NCBI RefSeq assembly: GCF_001049895.1 | Contig: NZ_CVPE01000005.1 | Coordinates: 310,001 to 374,000 of the forward strand | Origin: Rubeoparvulum massiliense | GTDB taxonomy: Bacteria > Bacillota > Bacilli > Rubeoparvulales > Rubeoparvulaceae | Direction: 5' to 3' | Length of the DNA stretch: 64,000 bases | Part shown: in pieces, positions 1 through 9,100 of the stretch | Position numbering within the stretch: the stretch's first letter is position 1 | Layout: each line of letters begins with the position of its first letter | The notes under the pieces: model-generated | Databases searched by the model: none | What the model was told of the DNA's origin: nothing | What the model saw: only the letters and a program-made list of their open reading frames with translations | Translations under genes and position numbers: made by a program

Positions 1-456
1 GGACGGTTTCAGCAGTTTCGCAACCGGTTCAAGCAGGTAGATCTGATCATTTTAGACGAAATGGGATATGTCCCATTCAGCCGGGAAGGGGCGGAGCTCC
101 TTTTCCAACTCATCTCGGATTGGTACGACCAAAAGAGTGTGATCATCACCTCCAATCTGGAGTTCAGTCAATGGAATCGGATTTTTAGCGATTCCAGACT
201 GACTGCGGCACTGGTCGACCGCGTGATTCATCACGCCCACATTTTGAGCTTTACAGGGGATAGCTATCGAGTCATGAACGCACTTTCTCGAAAAAATAAA
301 ATATGGATTGGAAGGCTACAAAGTTCTAAACTTTTCTATTGCAAAACACATATAGCTTATATTCTTCTGAATTTATCAATATTTCCTTTGTTGAAATATC
401 TCCATTTGAACATAGTTGGTCTACCTTACGCCTTATATGAGGAATACTTGGATTAG
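1..456 (+). pseudogene. istB: IS21-family helper ATPase IstB, C-terminal fragment
   Basis: The frame is open from the first base, so the gene begins outside the window. The segment with DLIILDEMGYVPFSREGAEL is the Walker B region of IstB, the AAA+ helper of IS21-family transposition. It is followed by the conserved ITSNLEFSQW and DRVIHHAHIL blocks. Recognisable IstB sequence stops near base 300 (SYRVMNALSRK). The last ~50 codons have no resemblance to IstB and read into the decayed PIN gene that lies on the other strand. So this is a 3' end joined to foreign DNA. No istA is visible. Confidence 0.85.
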
Positions 457-585
457 ATAACTCATCATATACCTGTTTAGGCAATACAACTATCTCTGGA
501 TAGAGTTTTAAATAAAAAATTCTCTCTCTTTCACCCACAAAAAGGTAGAGATACAATTAGTATCAAAAAACAACTTATTAGTCAT
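326..585 (-). pseudogene. PIN-domain toxin-like gene, frameshifted and truncated
   Basis: An ATG at 585 overlaps the stop of the ImmA/IrrE gene by 8 bases (ATGACTAA). It opens a frame reading MTNKLFFDTNCISTFLWV, a PIN-domain N-terminus with the first catalytic Asp in FDTN. That frame stops after ~25 codons. The matching continuation (IFYLKLYPEIVVLPKQVYDEL, with the family's conserved YDEL) lies in another frame. Removing one GA unit from the GAGAGAGA run near 520-527 joins the two frames cleanly. The protein then ends abruptly near base 345, where the IS21 remnant begins, so the later acidic residues are missing. I infer a toxin or nuclease gene inactivated twice. Confidence 0.7.
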
Positions 586-1336
586 ACTTTTCTTCCTCTT
601 GTGTATCAAACCCGTATACAATGTCTGCTCTAAAACCGTTTAAAAGTAATTCTTCATACTTACCAGTTGAAACGAGTTCTTTTGTTTTTAATTCCTCAGC
701 CAATTTGACATATTTTCCATAAGTGGCATATTGCTTTTCTTCTGGTGTGGGTATATATAATTTATCATCATAGCCAAGTTTTATGGCTGAAGCTATTATA
801 CCTGTCTTCATCGTATCGGCTTTTCCACGGGTTATATATCCGTCATTTATTAATCTCCATAACGTAGCCTGCCTGCTCAATCCATAGTGCTGTTCTATTC
901 TTACAATATCTTCTATCTCAAGTTGATGCTTTTCCTTTTTAAGCTTATTTTTAATGAAATAAGTCAGAGATTCATAAGGTGCTAGGAAATAAGATGCAAA
1001 CATATCTGCTTCCTTTTCCTGTGGGTCATTGTTTGCTTCAAGGTCATTTGAACAAACTATACCCTTAAAGTCTTCATGGAAAAATAAGTGATAGAGCTCG
1101 TGTGCTATTGTAAAACGTTGCCTACCATAGGTCGAAGTAGAGTTAATACCGATTATTTTATTCTTTCCATCTCTAATACACATTCCACTTACTCGATTGC
1201 TCATAGGGTAAAATATCATCGTTAAATCGTCATTGTTGTGAATCAAAGAGAATATATCTATTGGGGAATCTACATCTTCGCCAAATTCTTTACGAAGGCT
1301 TATTGCCTCACCATTCAGTTCTATTTTCTCTTTCAT
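578..1336 (-). CDS. ImmA/IrrE-family metallopeptidase
   Basis: This 252-residue protein has the zinc-peptidase motif HELYH in FTIAHELYHLFFHED and a downstream acidic partner in the EKEADMFASYFLAP block, the signature of the ImmA/IrrE family. Known members cleave XRE-type repressors such as ImmR to switch on a neighbouring element or operon. The ATG follows GAGGGGGAATAAACA and lies 3 bases after the XRE stop. The 3' end overlaps the PIN gene by 8 bases. The layout is therefore a tight XRE-ImmA-PIN operon. The frame is intact, but its presumed effector gene is broken. A C-terminal helical region after ~150 has no match I recognise. Confidence 0.85.
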   Translation of the reverse strand: MKEKIELNGEAISLRKEFGEDVDSPIDIFSLIHNNDDLTMIFYPMSNRVSGMCIRDGKNKIIGINSTSTYGRQRFTIAHELYHLFFHEDFKGIVCSNDLEANNDPQEKEADMFASYFLAPYESLTYFIKNKLKKEKHQLEIEDIVRIEQHYGLSRQATLWRLINDGYITRGKADTMKTGIIASAIKLGYDDKLYIPTPEEKQYATYGKYVKLAEELKTKELVSTGKYEELLLNGFRADIVYGFDTQEEEKYD

Positions 1337-1339
1337 TGT

Positions 1340-1678
1340 TTATTCCCCCTCGAGTAAGCCTTCCATAAAACGTAAGTTTAATGCAATTTTATTCATAGCA
1401 GCAATTGTCTTTAAATCCTCCACATCTACGCTCTTTGCCCTAAGAGCCATAGGCATTGGCACAAATTCACTTGCTTCATTTGTAAAATATTCTACAGTGC
1501 ATCCGAATAATTCTGCAGCTTTTTCTAGTATATCTACACTAAATTGTCTCTCGTTTTTTTCACATTTTGAAATATAGCTTTGAGCAACCTCTAAATACTC
1601 TGCTATTTGGCCTTGTGTAAAGCCACTAATTTTTCGTATCTCACTAAACCTTCTACCAATCAAGTCAAAGTTTAACAT
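1340..1678 (-). CDS. XRE-family transcriptional repressor
   Basis: This is a 112-residue protein with an N-terminal helix-turn-helix (GRRFSEIRKISGFTQGQIAEYL, then AQSYISKCEKNERQ) and a helical C-terminal half. The start chosen is the ATG at 1678, because AGGAGG sits 7 bases upstream at 1686-1691. A longer in-frame start at 1720 would lie within the promoter and operator. It is the first gene of the XRE-ImmA-PIN operon and probably represses it. An inverted repeat between the predicted -35 and -10 boxes is the likely operator. Confidence 0.88.
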   Translation of the reverse strand: MLNFDLIGRRFSEIRKISGFTQGQIAEYLEVAQSYISKCEKNERQFSVDILEKAAELFGCTVEYFTNEASEFVPMPMALRAKSVDVEDLKTIAAMNKIALNLRFMEGLLEGE

Positions 1679-1699
1679 TGCTACACCTCCTCTTACTAC

Positions 1700-1728
1700 A
1701 TTATATGTTAGTTTTGTCATAAACTAAA
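1700..1728 (-). promoter_or_regulatory. Promoter and operator palindrome of the first XRE operon
   Basis: On the minus strand TTTAGT (1723-1728) and TATAAT (1700-1705) are separated by 17 bases. The spacer carries a perfect 7-bp inverted repeat, TTAGTTT at 1708-1714 and AAACTAA at 1721-1727, with a 6-bp centre. This is the expected place for XRE autorepression. The call is inferred from position and symmetry. Confidence 0.6.
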
Positions 1729-1783
1729 ATGATCATTCATTTAAAATTATGACAAGACTTTTTGAGGTGTTGCTGTGGCTCAT

Positions 1784-1817
1784 AAAAAAAGCAGCTACTG
1801 CATTGACTGTAGTAGCT
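1784..1817 (-). terminator. Rho-independent terminator after the 347-aa gene
   Basis: A 10-bp stem with one G-U pair (AGCTACTGCA at 1793-1802, TGTAGTAGCT at 1808-1817) has a 5-base loop. On the minus strand it is followed by seven T residues (1784-1790). It separates the 347-aa gene from the XRE operon. Confidence 0.85.
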
Positions 1818-1859
1818 CACTTCTTTAATGGTTTAATAAAATGAAGACATCTCATTTTT

Positions 1860-2903
1860 TTATTTTTCTTTTGGATTAAACTCTAATATAATTTGGTTTT
1901 TGCTTGTAGATGTATCATCACTTTCATATTCATCAAACAAATTTTGATTTTTTTTGGCATCTTCTAGTTCAGATTTTATTTCTTCGTATGTGTTATTATT
2001 TAAAGCCTTTTCCATATGTTTAGTCTTAAGTAACTCTTTTTCAACTTGTAAACTTGCTATGATATCTTGTCTCTCTAATTCATTAACCTTATTTTCAATA
2101 TCCTTTTGCTTCTGTTTTAATTCAAGCTCAAGAATTTGATATTGGGTGTCTATTTCACGCTTTTTTTGAAGTTGGGATAATCTCTCTTCTGCATCTAATG
2201 TTGTTTCAGTGTATTTAATGAATTCATCAATCTTATCATTAATTTGCTGTAACTTTTGATTGCGTTCACTATATTCATAATTATCATTAGAACTGGGTAA
2301 TACTTTCAATGTAATTTTATGTTCATCTTCAGATGTGATGCGTATTTTTTTATTAATATAGTACTCTATATATTTATTATAGATTCTGCTGGTGGATGGA
2401 TCATTATCATACTTTTTATAAATTGTAAATTGTAGCCATCCTTCCGTTTCACTTGGAATCAACTCAAAGGCAGTAAAATATTCCTTCCTATTTTCAACCA
2501 TATTATAGAACTTATTTGCAAGATCAATTATCTCTTTTTGATACTGTTGATACTCTTTATCAAGAGTTAAGGATTTCTTTCCCGAAATATAGAGCCCATA
2601 TAAAGAAAAACCGATAGAGAAAGAAACAAGCAGGCCAAAAAAAAGAAGAATTGAACTGAGTGGGGACAGTAATAATAACCCTACTGTAACGTACTTAACA
2701 TTAGAATTTGAAGCAAAGAATCCTAATAGCAAATACTTGATGTAGCTTAAAAAATAATACTTACCGATTAGGTTCTCAACTATAGTCTCATGTTCCTGTC
2801 TATCAATTTTTGATAGATTATCAGCACTAATAGGTGTATCAGGATCTCTCTTAATTCGTTCAGCGACTTGTTTAATGAATTCATCCTTATCTTGGTTATT
2901 CAT
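1860..2903 (-). CDS. Membrane protein with long coiled coil, unknown function
   Basis: This is a 347-residue protein I do not recognise. Residues ~1-50 are soluble and charged. Two hydrophobic segments lie at ~50-66 and ~70-108. A mixed soluble region (~120-210) follows, then a long Lys/Glu/Gln-rich heptad region (~215-315) predicted to be a coiled coil, ending in an acidic tail. The start is supported by GGGAGG before the ATG. It is AT-rich like the surrounding accessory DNA, sits alone between its own terminator and an empty stretch, and has decayed defence genes on both sides. A role in a defence or mobile element is possible but not shown. Confidence 0.7.
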   Translation of the reverse strand: MNNQDKDEFIKQVAERIKRDPDTPISADNLSKIDRQEHETIVENLIGKYYFLSYIKYLLLGFFASNSNVKYVTVGLLLLSPLSSILLFFGLLVSFSIGFSLYGLYISGKKSLTLDKEYQQYQKEIIDLANKFYNMVENRKEYFTAFELIPSETEGWLQFTIYKKYDNDPSTSRIYNKYIEYYINKKIRITSEDEHKITLKVLPSSNDNYEYSERNQKLQQINDKIDEFIKYTETTLDAEERLSQLQKKREIDTQYQILELELKQKQKDIENKVNELERQDIIASLQVEKELLKTKHMEKALNNNTYEEIKSELEDAKKNQNLFDEYESDDTSTSKNQIILEFNPKEK

Positions 2904-3250
2904 AAAAAGTACCTCCCCAATATTTTTTATGTTTGCGCAATTCCGATTTTTCTATGTGTATATTTTTACCTATCTCGGACGCTTTAGTATGTAGATGATT
3001 TAATTATACTGTCTTGAGTAATAATTCTCATACAATTATGTTATAAATTTTCTCGTCGAATGTCAATGGATTCCAGTATTTTTTTAAAAATGCTTTACGT
3101 ATAAACTCGTCTATTTTTTCTTTAAAGAGAAACAGCAGTATATCTACTTTCTCTAATGGAGTATATTTCGCTTTAAATAAACCTGCTGTACTTGGTATAA
3201 AAAAGGACTAGGATAAGTAACCTAAAAAATCGTACGGAAATGGATTGGAT
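2904..3250. other. AT-rich gap without a recognisable gene
   Basis: About 350 bases of low-GC DNA between the membrane/coiled-coil gene and the IS3 remnant. I see no open frame with a ribosome-binding site and no strong hairpin. The part next to 2903 should hold that gene's promoter, but I cannot pick a convincing one. Confidence 0.5.
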
Positions 3251-3726
3251 TGTCAACACTTTTTCATACAGCTTTTATTCGGTCATCATAGCTAAACGAT
3301 ATTCCACAGGTGTCATATAATTCAATGCTCCATGAATTCTTTGATGATTATGCCAATTTACGTAATCTTCCAATTCATTCTTGATCTCTTCTAAACTAAG
3401 GAACATTCGATTAAACACAAACTCTGTCTTAATAATTTTTTTATCCAGCTTCAGCGATAGCATTGTCATATGGACAGCCTTACTGCTTAATGATCGCTGT
3501 ATTTTAAAGGCCTCTAGCACTTCATCAATCAATTGATTCTTAAATTCATTGCTCCGATCGGTATGGAATACTTTGATCTTGGATAGGTTTACTTGAGAGT
3601 TTAAATATGAATCGTATACTAGCCCAACATCCTTCTTGCTACCTACAGAGTAACCAATGATTTCTCGATTAAAGAGGTTCATCAATAGACAAAGATAATG
3701 CCATTTTTCCATGACATTGACATGTA
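3251..3726 (-). mobile_element. IS3-family (IS150-like) element, 3' remnant
   Basis: The piece contains the C-terminal half of an IS3 OrfB. It seems to end at the sequence TGTCAACACTTTTTCATACA beginning at 3251, which looks like an IS150-type terminal repeat. The other end is missing: at about 3726 the sequence changes abruptly into the DUF2326 gene fragment on the opposite strand. This suggests the element, or a later deletion, removed the 5' half of that gene. Confidence 0.75.
3275..3720 (-). pseudogene. IS3-family transposase OrfB fragment (rve domain)
   Basis: The frame has the integrase-core blocks KWHYLCLLMNLFNREIIGYS and FHTDRSNEF (second catalytic Asp), and the typical IS3 ending NWHNHQRIHGALNYMTPVEY. 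The stretch expected to read CPYDNAxAExxFKxxKTE, which holds the catalytic Glu, is out of frame. GCPYDNAIAEAG can be read in the next frame before a stop, and the frame returns at KIIKTEFV. Two compensating frameshifts thus destroy the active site. The N-terminal part, including the first Asp, is absent. Confidence 0.85.
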
Positions 3727-4765
3727 GATGGTAAAAACAAATCTGATATTAATGTGGCAAAAATCGAAAGTTTAAAGCTGGCACTTGAGCAACTGTCTCA
3801 AGAAACAGATAATGATTTTTCTGAAGAACAGATTGAGCGAGAGAATTTCAGATTGGATTTGAAAAATGAGGCATATCGATTAAACAGAAAAGTCGAGCAC
3901 AATAAAAAGTAAAATATCATTACTAAAGATAAATTTAGAAACTGGTCTATATCCTACAGAGGCTGACTTCGAATCGCTGGTTGGATATTTTCCTAATGTT
4001 AAGCTACGTCAACTACATGAAGTTGAAGGGTTTCATCAAAAGCTTGCTATTATTCTTAATGATGAGTTTGCTCAGGAACGTGAGTCCCTTGAATCGGAGA
4101 ATAAAGAACTGGAAGAGGCAGTTAATGCAGTGAACTTACAAATGAGCGAACTAGGAGTTTCAACACACCTTTCTCCAGAATTTCTTGATCAGTATTCAAG
4201 AATATCCAGAGAAATTCACGAGCTTGAAGCTCAAAATGATGCCTATAACAAACTAAATGAATTGAACGAAAAAAAGCGTCGAGCCAAGCAAGCACTTGAA
4301 CAAAGTATAGAAAGCATCTTATTAGAAATAGAAACACAAATAAATAATAAAATGAAAGAGTTCAACGACTGGCTATTTGATGAAAACCATAAGGCTCCAG
4401 TATTAAAGTTTAAAGCTTACAATAGCTATTCATTTTATACGCCAGATGATGATGGGACAGGTACAAATTATAAGGGTATGGTCTTATTCGACCTTGCTGT
4501 CCTATCTCTTTCTAGACTTCCTTCAATCGCCCACGACTCATTGATATTTAAGAATATAGAAGATGAATCAGTTGATGGAATTATGCAAATATACGCTGAG
4601 AGCAAGAAACAAATCTTTGTTGCGTTTGATAGAGCAAGTTCTTATAAGCCGAGTACGTCAAAAATTATATATGATAATACTCGATTAGAATTAGGCAAAA
4701 ATGGTCATGAACTTTACGGTGAAAACTGGAATGTAGAGGAGAATAATGGTGCATCTAAGCTATAA
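3727..4765 (+). pseudogene. DUF2326-type ABC ATPase, C-terminal part, frameshifted
   Basis: One frame from 3727 reads a charged helical segment ending KVEHNKK-stop at 3912. The next frame continues directly with SLLKINLETGLYPTEADFESLVGYF, so a single frameshift in an A-rich run near 3905 splits the gene. The rest is typical of DUF2326: a coiled coil (~4090-4330), then the C-terminal ATPase lobe with KGMVLFDLAVLSLSRLPSIA and LIFKNIEDESVDGIMQIY. The family is known as the SMC/Rad50-like ATPase of ABC-three-component systems. The Walker A half is missing, cut by the IS3 remnant. The reading frame downstream of the frameshift is otherwise clean, suggesting recent decay. Confidence 0.75.
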
Positions 4766-4958
4766 TAAATTATGGAAGATGTTGATAGATAGAGGAATGA
4801 ATAAGCAGGATTTAAGGAAGCTAACAGGACTTAGTGCTGCGTCCATCGCAAAACTAGGAAAAGGAGAAAATGTTAACACGGATAACCTTGTTAGAATTTG
4901 CAAAGCACTGGATTGTGATATCTCTGATATCGTAGAAATTAAGAAGGAATCCACATAA
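4746..4958 (+). CDS. Small XRE/YozG-type helix-turn-helix protein
   Basis: This 70-residue protein is almost only a helix-turn-helix: LIDRGMNKQDLRKLTGLSAASIAKLGKGENVNTDNLVRICKALDCDISDIVE, close to the YozG/Cro-like group. GAGGAGAATA precedes the ATG. It overlaps the end of the DUF2326 frame by 20 bases, so the two were translationally coupled. It is probably the regulator of the former ATPase operon and is intact although its partner is not. Confidence 0.82.
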   Translation: MVHLSYNKLWKMLIDRGMNKQDLRKLTGLSAASIAKLGKGENVNTDNLVRICKALDCDISDIVEIKKEST

Positions 4959-4977
4959 ACTCCTCATAGCAAAAAAG

Positions 4978-5030
4978 GCACCCCAGCAGACAAGCCTCTC
5001 AGAACGTTGAGAGCTAGTCCGCTAGGGTGC
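4978..5030. repeat. Dispersed imperfect hairpin element, copy A
   Basis: A 53-base imperfect hairpin: GCACCC pairs with GGGTGC, then AGC/GCT, GAC/GTC, AGC/GCT and an inner CTCTCA/TGAGAG, separated by single mismatches. Six T residues follow on the minus strand, so it can act as terminator for the gene at 5139-5732. The outer arms are nearly identical to copy B at 5877-5928, while the inner stem differs. Confidence 0.7.
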
Positions 5031-5138
5031 TTATTTATAATAAAAAAGAAGAACCAATCCCGAAAGGTCTATTCCTAGTTCCATTATTTTATGAAAAAAA
5101 TGCCTGCCCCCTTGTCCCGTTCGACAAAAATACTCTCA

Positions 5139-5732
5139 TTAATATGGGTAAGGTAATCTTCCATTAATTAATAATATGAAATCATAAAACTTTCTTATAT
5201 CTTTATGTAAGTCTAATTCATTTCCGATATCTCTGTGATTAAAGGCATGAATAGCATTTCTTTTATCTTGGATATCATCTACCCATTTAAACCAATCATC
5301 ATCTTTTCCCCATAGTTTCCCATTGCTGAAATCCTTTAATCCTTCAAATTTAATTTTATTTGGATCAATTAACTTTCCACTCTTCTTCCTAAATGCTTCT
5401 TCATCATTCATATAATCCTCATAATATACACAATAGAATAGCTTCAGCCATCCCTCAACTAGTGTTCCTAAATTAGTTCTCGCAAGTAATATTTCACCTT
5501 GGATCAATGGACTTTGTCGGTTTAACCATATTTTTAAACAATAAGTTAAATCTTTAAGCCAATCTAACCTAGCTATTTCTAATAAGTTTGCAGCGGAATC
5601 TGGAGCCCATCCCCTTGGGCTTTGCCAAAAATCGAAAGCATCATCTGATATGGAGATTATTCTATCTAATACTTGTTCTATAGAAAAGTGTTCCTCATCT
5701 TTTCTAATCCAGATTTTAGGATCTATACACAT
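5139..5732 (-). CDS. Unknown protein, possible HEPN-like fold
   Basis: This 197-residue soluble, mostly helical protein starts at an ATG 8 bases after AGGAGG. I do not recognise the family. Near the C-terminus it has DDIQDKRNAIHAFNHRDIG. An Arg-Asn followed closely by His (RNAIH) in a helical protein resembles the RNxxxH motif of HEPN ribonucleases, but the spacing is one residue short, so this is only a suggestion. It is the only intact gene between two copies of a hairpin repeat and lies in a stretch of decayed defence-type genes. Confidence 0.6.
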   Translation of the reverse strand: MCIDPKIWIRKDEEHFSIEQVLDRIISISDDAFDFWQSPRGWAPDSAANLLEIARLDWLKDLTYCLKIWLNRQSPLIQGEILLARTNLGTLVEGWLKLFYCVYYEDYMNDEEAFRKKSGKLIDPNKIKFEGLKDFSNGKLWGKDDDWFKWVDDIQDKRNAIHAFNHRDIGNELDLHKDIRKFYDFILLINGRLPYPY

Positions 5733-5876
5733 ACCCTCATACCTCCTCTACTTCATTATACAACAGAACTCCTAGATCTCCTTGAGGGCTTTACGTATTT
5801 GATTGGTTTGTTTTGCTTTTAGGTCTGGTTGTTAACACCCACTCCCACCTGGTGGTGTGAATATTTTGCAAACAAA

Positions 5877-5928
5877 GCACCCCGGCAGACAAGCTCATGT
5901 CAGTCAATGAGCCAGTCCACTAGGGTGC
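5877..5928. repeat. Dispersed imperfect hairpin element, copy B
   Basis: This is a second copy of the element at 4978-5030, in the same orientation. It shares the 5' arm GCACCCC(G)GCAGACAAGC and the 3' arm AGTCC(A)CTAGGGTGC. The inner stem is different (GCTCAT/ATGAGC) but still paired. On the plus strand it is followed by ATTTTTTAT. Confidence 0.7.
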
Positions 5929-6022
5929 TATTTTTTATCCCCGGGTGTAAATATATTTTAGTGTAAATGTTAATAGTCCATCACCAAATAAAACCCCCCC
6001 CTGCCACTTAACCCTGCCAACT

Positions 6023-6063
6023 AAAAAAAGAACCCCTTTGGATTTTACTCCGCTGGGGTTCTT
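6023..6063 (-). terminator. Terminator of the first SLH protein gene
   Basis: A perfect 9-bp stem (AAGAACCCC at 6028-6036, GGGGTTCTT at 6055-6063) is followed on the minus strand by a run of seven T residues. It lies about 50 bases after the stop codon. Confidence 0.9.
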
Positions 6064-6111
6064 CTTTGGTTAGAGAACCTTGTTAGGTGTCTCTAGTTTT
6101 TTAGTTTTTGA

Positions 6112-9100
6112 TTATTGACCTTTAACTATTACTTCAATTACTTTTGTATCACTTTCTGCATTACTTGTAATAGTAGCTGTCAATTTAACTCTTATGTCAG
6201 CTCCAGCAGGTCTTGTTACCACGCCTGCTGTACTTACAGCTGCATTATCAGAAGCCCAAGAAATTGTTGAGCCATTTACTCCTGTTGTTGCTAATGTTAA
6301 GTTAGCTGTTACATTATTTAAGTCTCCAGGAATTGTTAATGCTGCCTTGTCTGCTGCTACCTTTTCAGCATCATTCATAGCCGCTGCCTTAACAACTACT
6401 GTAAATACTTTAGTATCTGTTGCAGCTCCATTAGTAAGAGTTGCTGTTAATTTTACAGTCTTATCTCCAGCTGTATAAGTTGGTCTTGCTACAACACCCG
6501 TAGCCGCAGTTATTGCTGCATCATCTGATGCCCAAGTAACTGTTGTGCCTTTAGTTAGAGGACCTGCAGGTAATGAAACATTACCTGTTACGCTTGTTGC
6601 AGAATCGCCAGCTGTAAATCCTACAGCTAATGCTGCTTTATCTGCTGCTAAATTTGTAGCATCAGCTGATGCTACAGCTGCTTCTGCTGCTGTTAACTTA
6701 GCATAGTTTGTAACATAGTCTTTTTGTGCTGGTGCTGGTGCTGTTAATGCATCGTATGCTAATCTTGCTGTTGCAACTTCTCCACCAGTGTTAAATGTAG
6801 CATGTGCTGGATTCATTGCATCAGCGTTAAGAAGGTTAATTACATTAGTTACTGCTGCTGTTTGTACAGTAGCAATCTTATTAGCAACTAACGATGTTAT
6901 AACACCATCTGTAACTTTAATGTCTGTAACTTCATCATTTATAGCTAATTCGTAAGTTCCTGCTGCTTCAAATCCATTTGTACCAACTGCTATGATACTA
7001 CCTTTTGGAGATTTAACCATTGAACCTGCTCCATAAACATAAGGAACACCGTCTACATAAATAACTTTTAGAGTTTCGTCAATATAAGTTACCACACCAG
7101 AAGTAATGTTATCTTTTGGCGCTTCACCTGGTGTTACCAATGCAACGTTAACGAAACGAGTTGTACCTTTTACAAGATATAGTTCAACTCCATCGCCATC
7201 TTTAAGAGTACGTAACTCAACTGCTTTTTTGTTTGTTACATCATAAATGTAAGCATTGGAAACAAATTCGTATGTCACACCATCAATCTTAACAGTGTTA
7301 GTACGAAGATTTGGATCTTCACTTACCTTACCTGTAATCTTAACAACCGCATCTTCTGCATTTGTATTAACTTTTGCAGCGTCCATCTTATCATTAACCT
7401 GTAGAACAATTACAGAACCTTTTGTTACTACAGGAGTTGCATCAACAACAAATTCATATTTTGTCTTATCGATAACAACTTTAATTTGTTGTTTTCCACC
7501 TGTAAGGTTCTTAACATCACTTACATAAGCATTATAATTCTTGTAAGAATCAGCTGCATCACTATCTGTTACACGCATTGCAACTACACGATCGTTAGCA
7601 TCAAAATATACTTTACCAGCTTTAACAACGCTTAGATATTCTTTAGCGTCAGCCCAGTTGAATACTTTATACTTATCTCCATCAACGAGATAAACTACTG
7701 CGGAATCTTGTAGTTTCTTTCCAGAAGCATAAGTAGAAGTTACCTTAAATTCTGTAACTGAAATTCCAGAAATAACTTCGACTTTAGTTAATTTACCTTC
7801 ATCATTAACTGTTAACTTGACAATATCATTCTTTTCAAAACCAGGTGTTGCAACATTCATATTTTTTGGGAAATCTTTTGCATATGTTGTTACCGCACCG
7901 TTTTTAAACTCTGTTTTAGAATCTGCCTTAAATAACTGAGATTTACCATCTGGTTTAACAACTTCGACTGCGGCAATATCTCTTCCTAGTTCTGTGTCAC
8001 TAACAACATTTTCTTTTAATACGGAGTATAAAGAAGATGTTGCTACCTTACCAAGATCACCAGAGATGAATACCATCTCGCCTAGACGATCTAAGAAGAC
8101 TGTAACTTCGCCTTCTTCTTTCATAGCCTTAGCTTGGTCTTCACCAAATTCGCTAAGCTTATCTTCATCTAGATACACAGCTTTATCGTAGGAGTAGTCT
8201 TCACTGTCTACACGGATTCCATCAGTGAATACATGAGAAATCTCACCAGTTACAGTGTTATTAAATACTTCAGCAAATTCAGCTGTTGTGCTGTAGAAGA
8301 AGATATCACCTTGTTGTAGGTCTTCTGCTTTTACAGTCTTACCATCTTTAACAATGGTATAATCTTCAACATCTAGAGTTTCACCATAGCTGTATACAAC
8401 ATCATCTTTAGTTTCTTCAACTACAAGATATTTAGGCAAGCTGTATACTTCGATGAAACGAATATCATCGCTCTTATCTAGAGCAATTTTTCCATATTCA
8501 TAGTTAAGTACTGTTAAATCTTCAATGTCCTTTTCTTTACCATCAATATAAACGGTTACTTTGTCAGCAAACTCATATGATTTGTCTGCATCAACTAATT
8601 TAACCTTTTTGTCAGCAATATTTTTAGTATTTACAGCATCGTATAATACATCGCCAGCTTTAGCATATACGACTTCGCTGTTATCAAGGTAAAAAGTTGT
8701 TTCAGTACCAAATGCCAATTCAAAGTCGAACCCAGCTGGTACAGTTACAGTCTTAGTAACGTTCTTGTCATCTGCATCTTTATAAGCGATCTTGATTTCA
8801 TCATCATCAAGTTTGCTATCAGTACGTGGAATAGCAGTTACGATAGCTTTTTGTGATACAAATTTAAGGTCATTAGCTAAGATGGTTTGTTCTTTAGTAC
8901 CTTGAGTACCACTTACAACATAGTTAACTTCACCATTGATTGTAAAACCAGATGCAATTGCTTTTGGAACTGTTAATGCAGCTTCGGAAGCAAGAGCTAC
9001 GAAACCACGATTAGCTGGTTGGTTAGCAACTACACCATCAAGTTCTTCAGTTAAACCAATAGAATCAGCCATAACGATGTAGTTGTATGGCCATTGGCCT

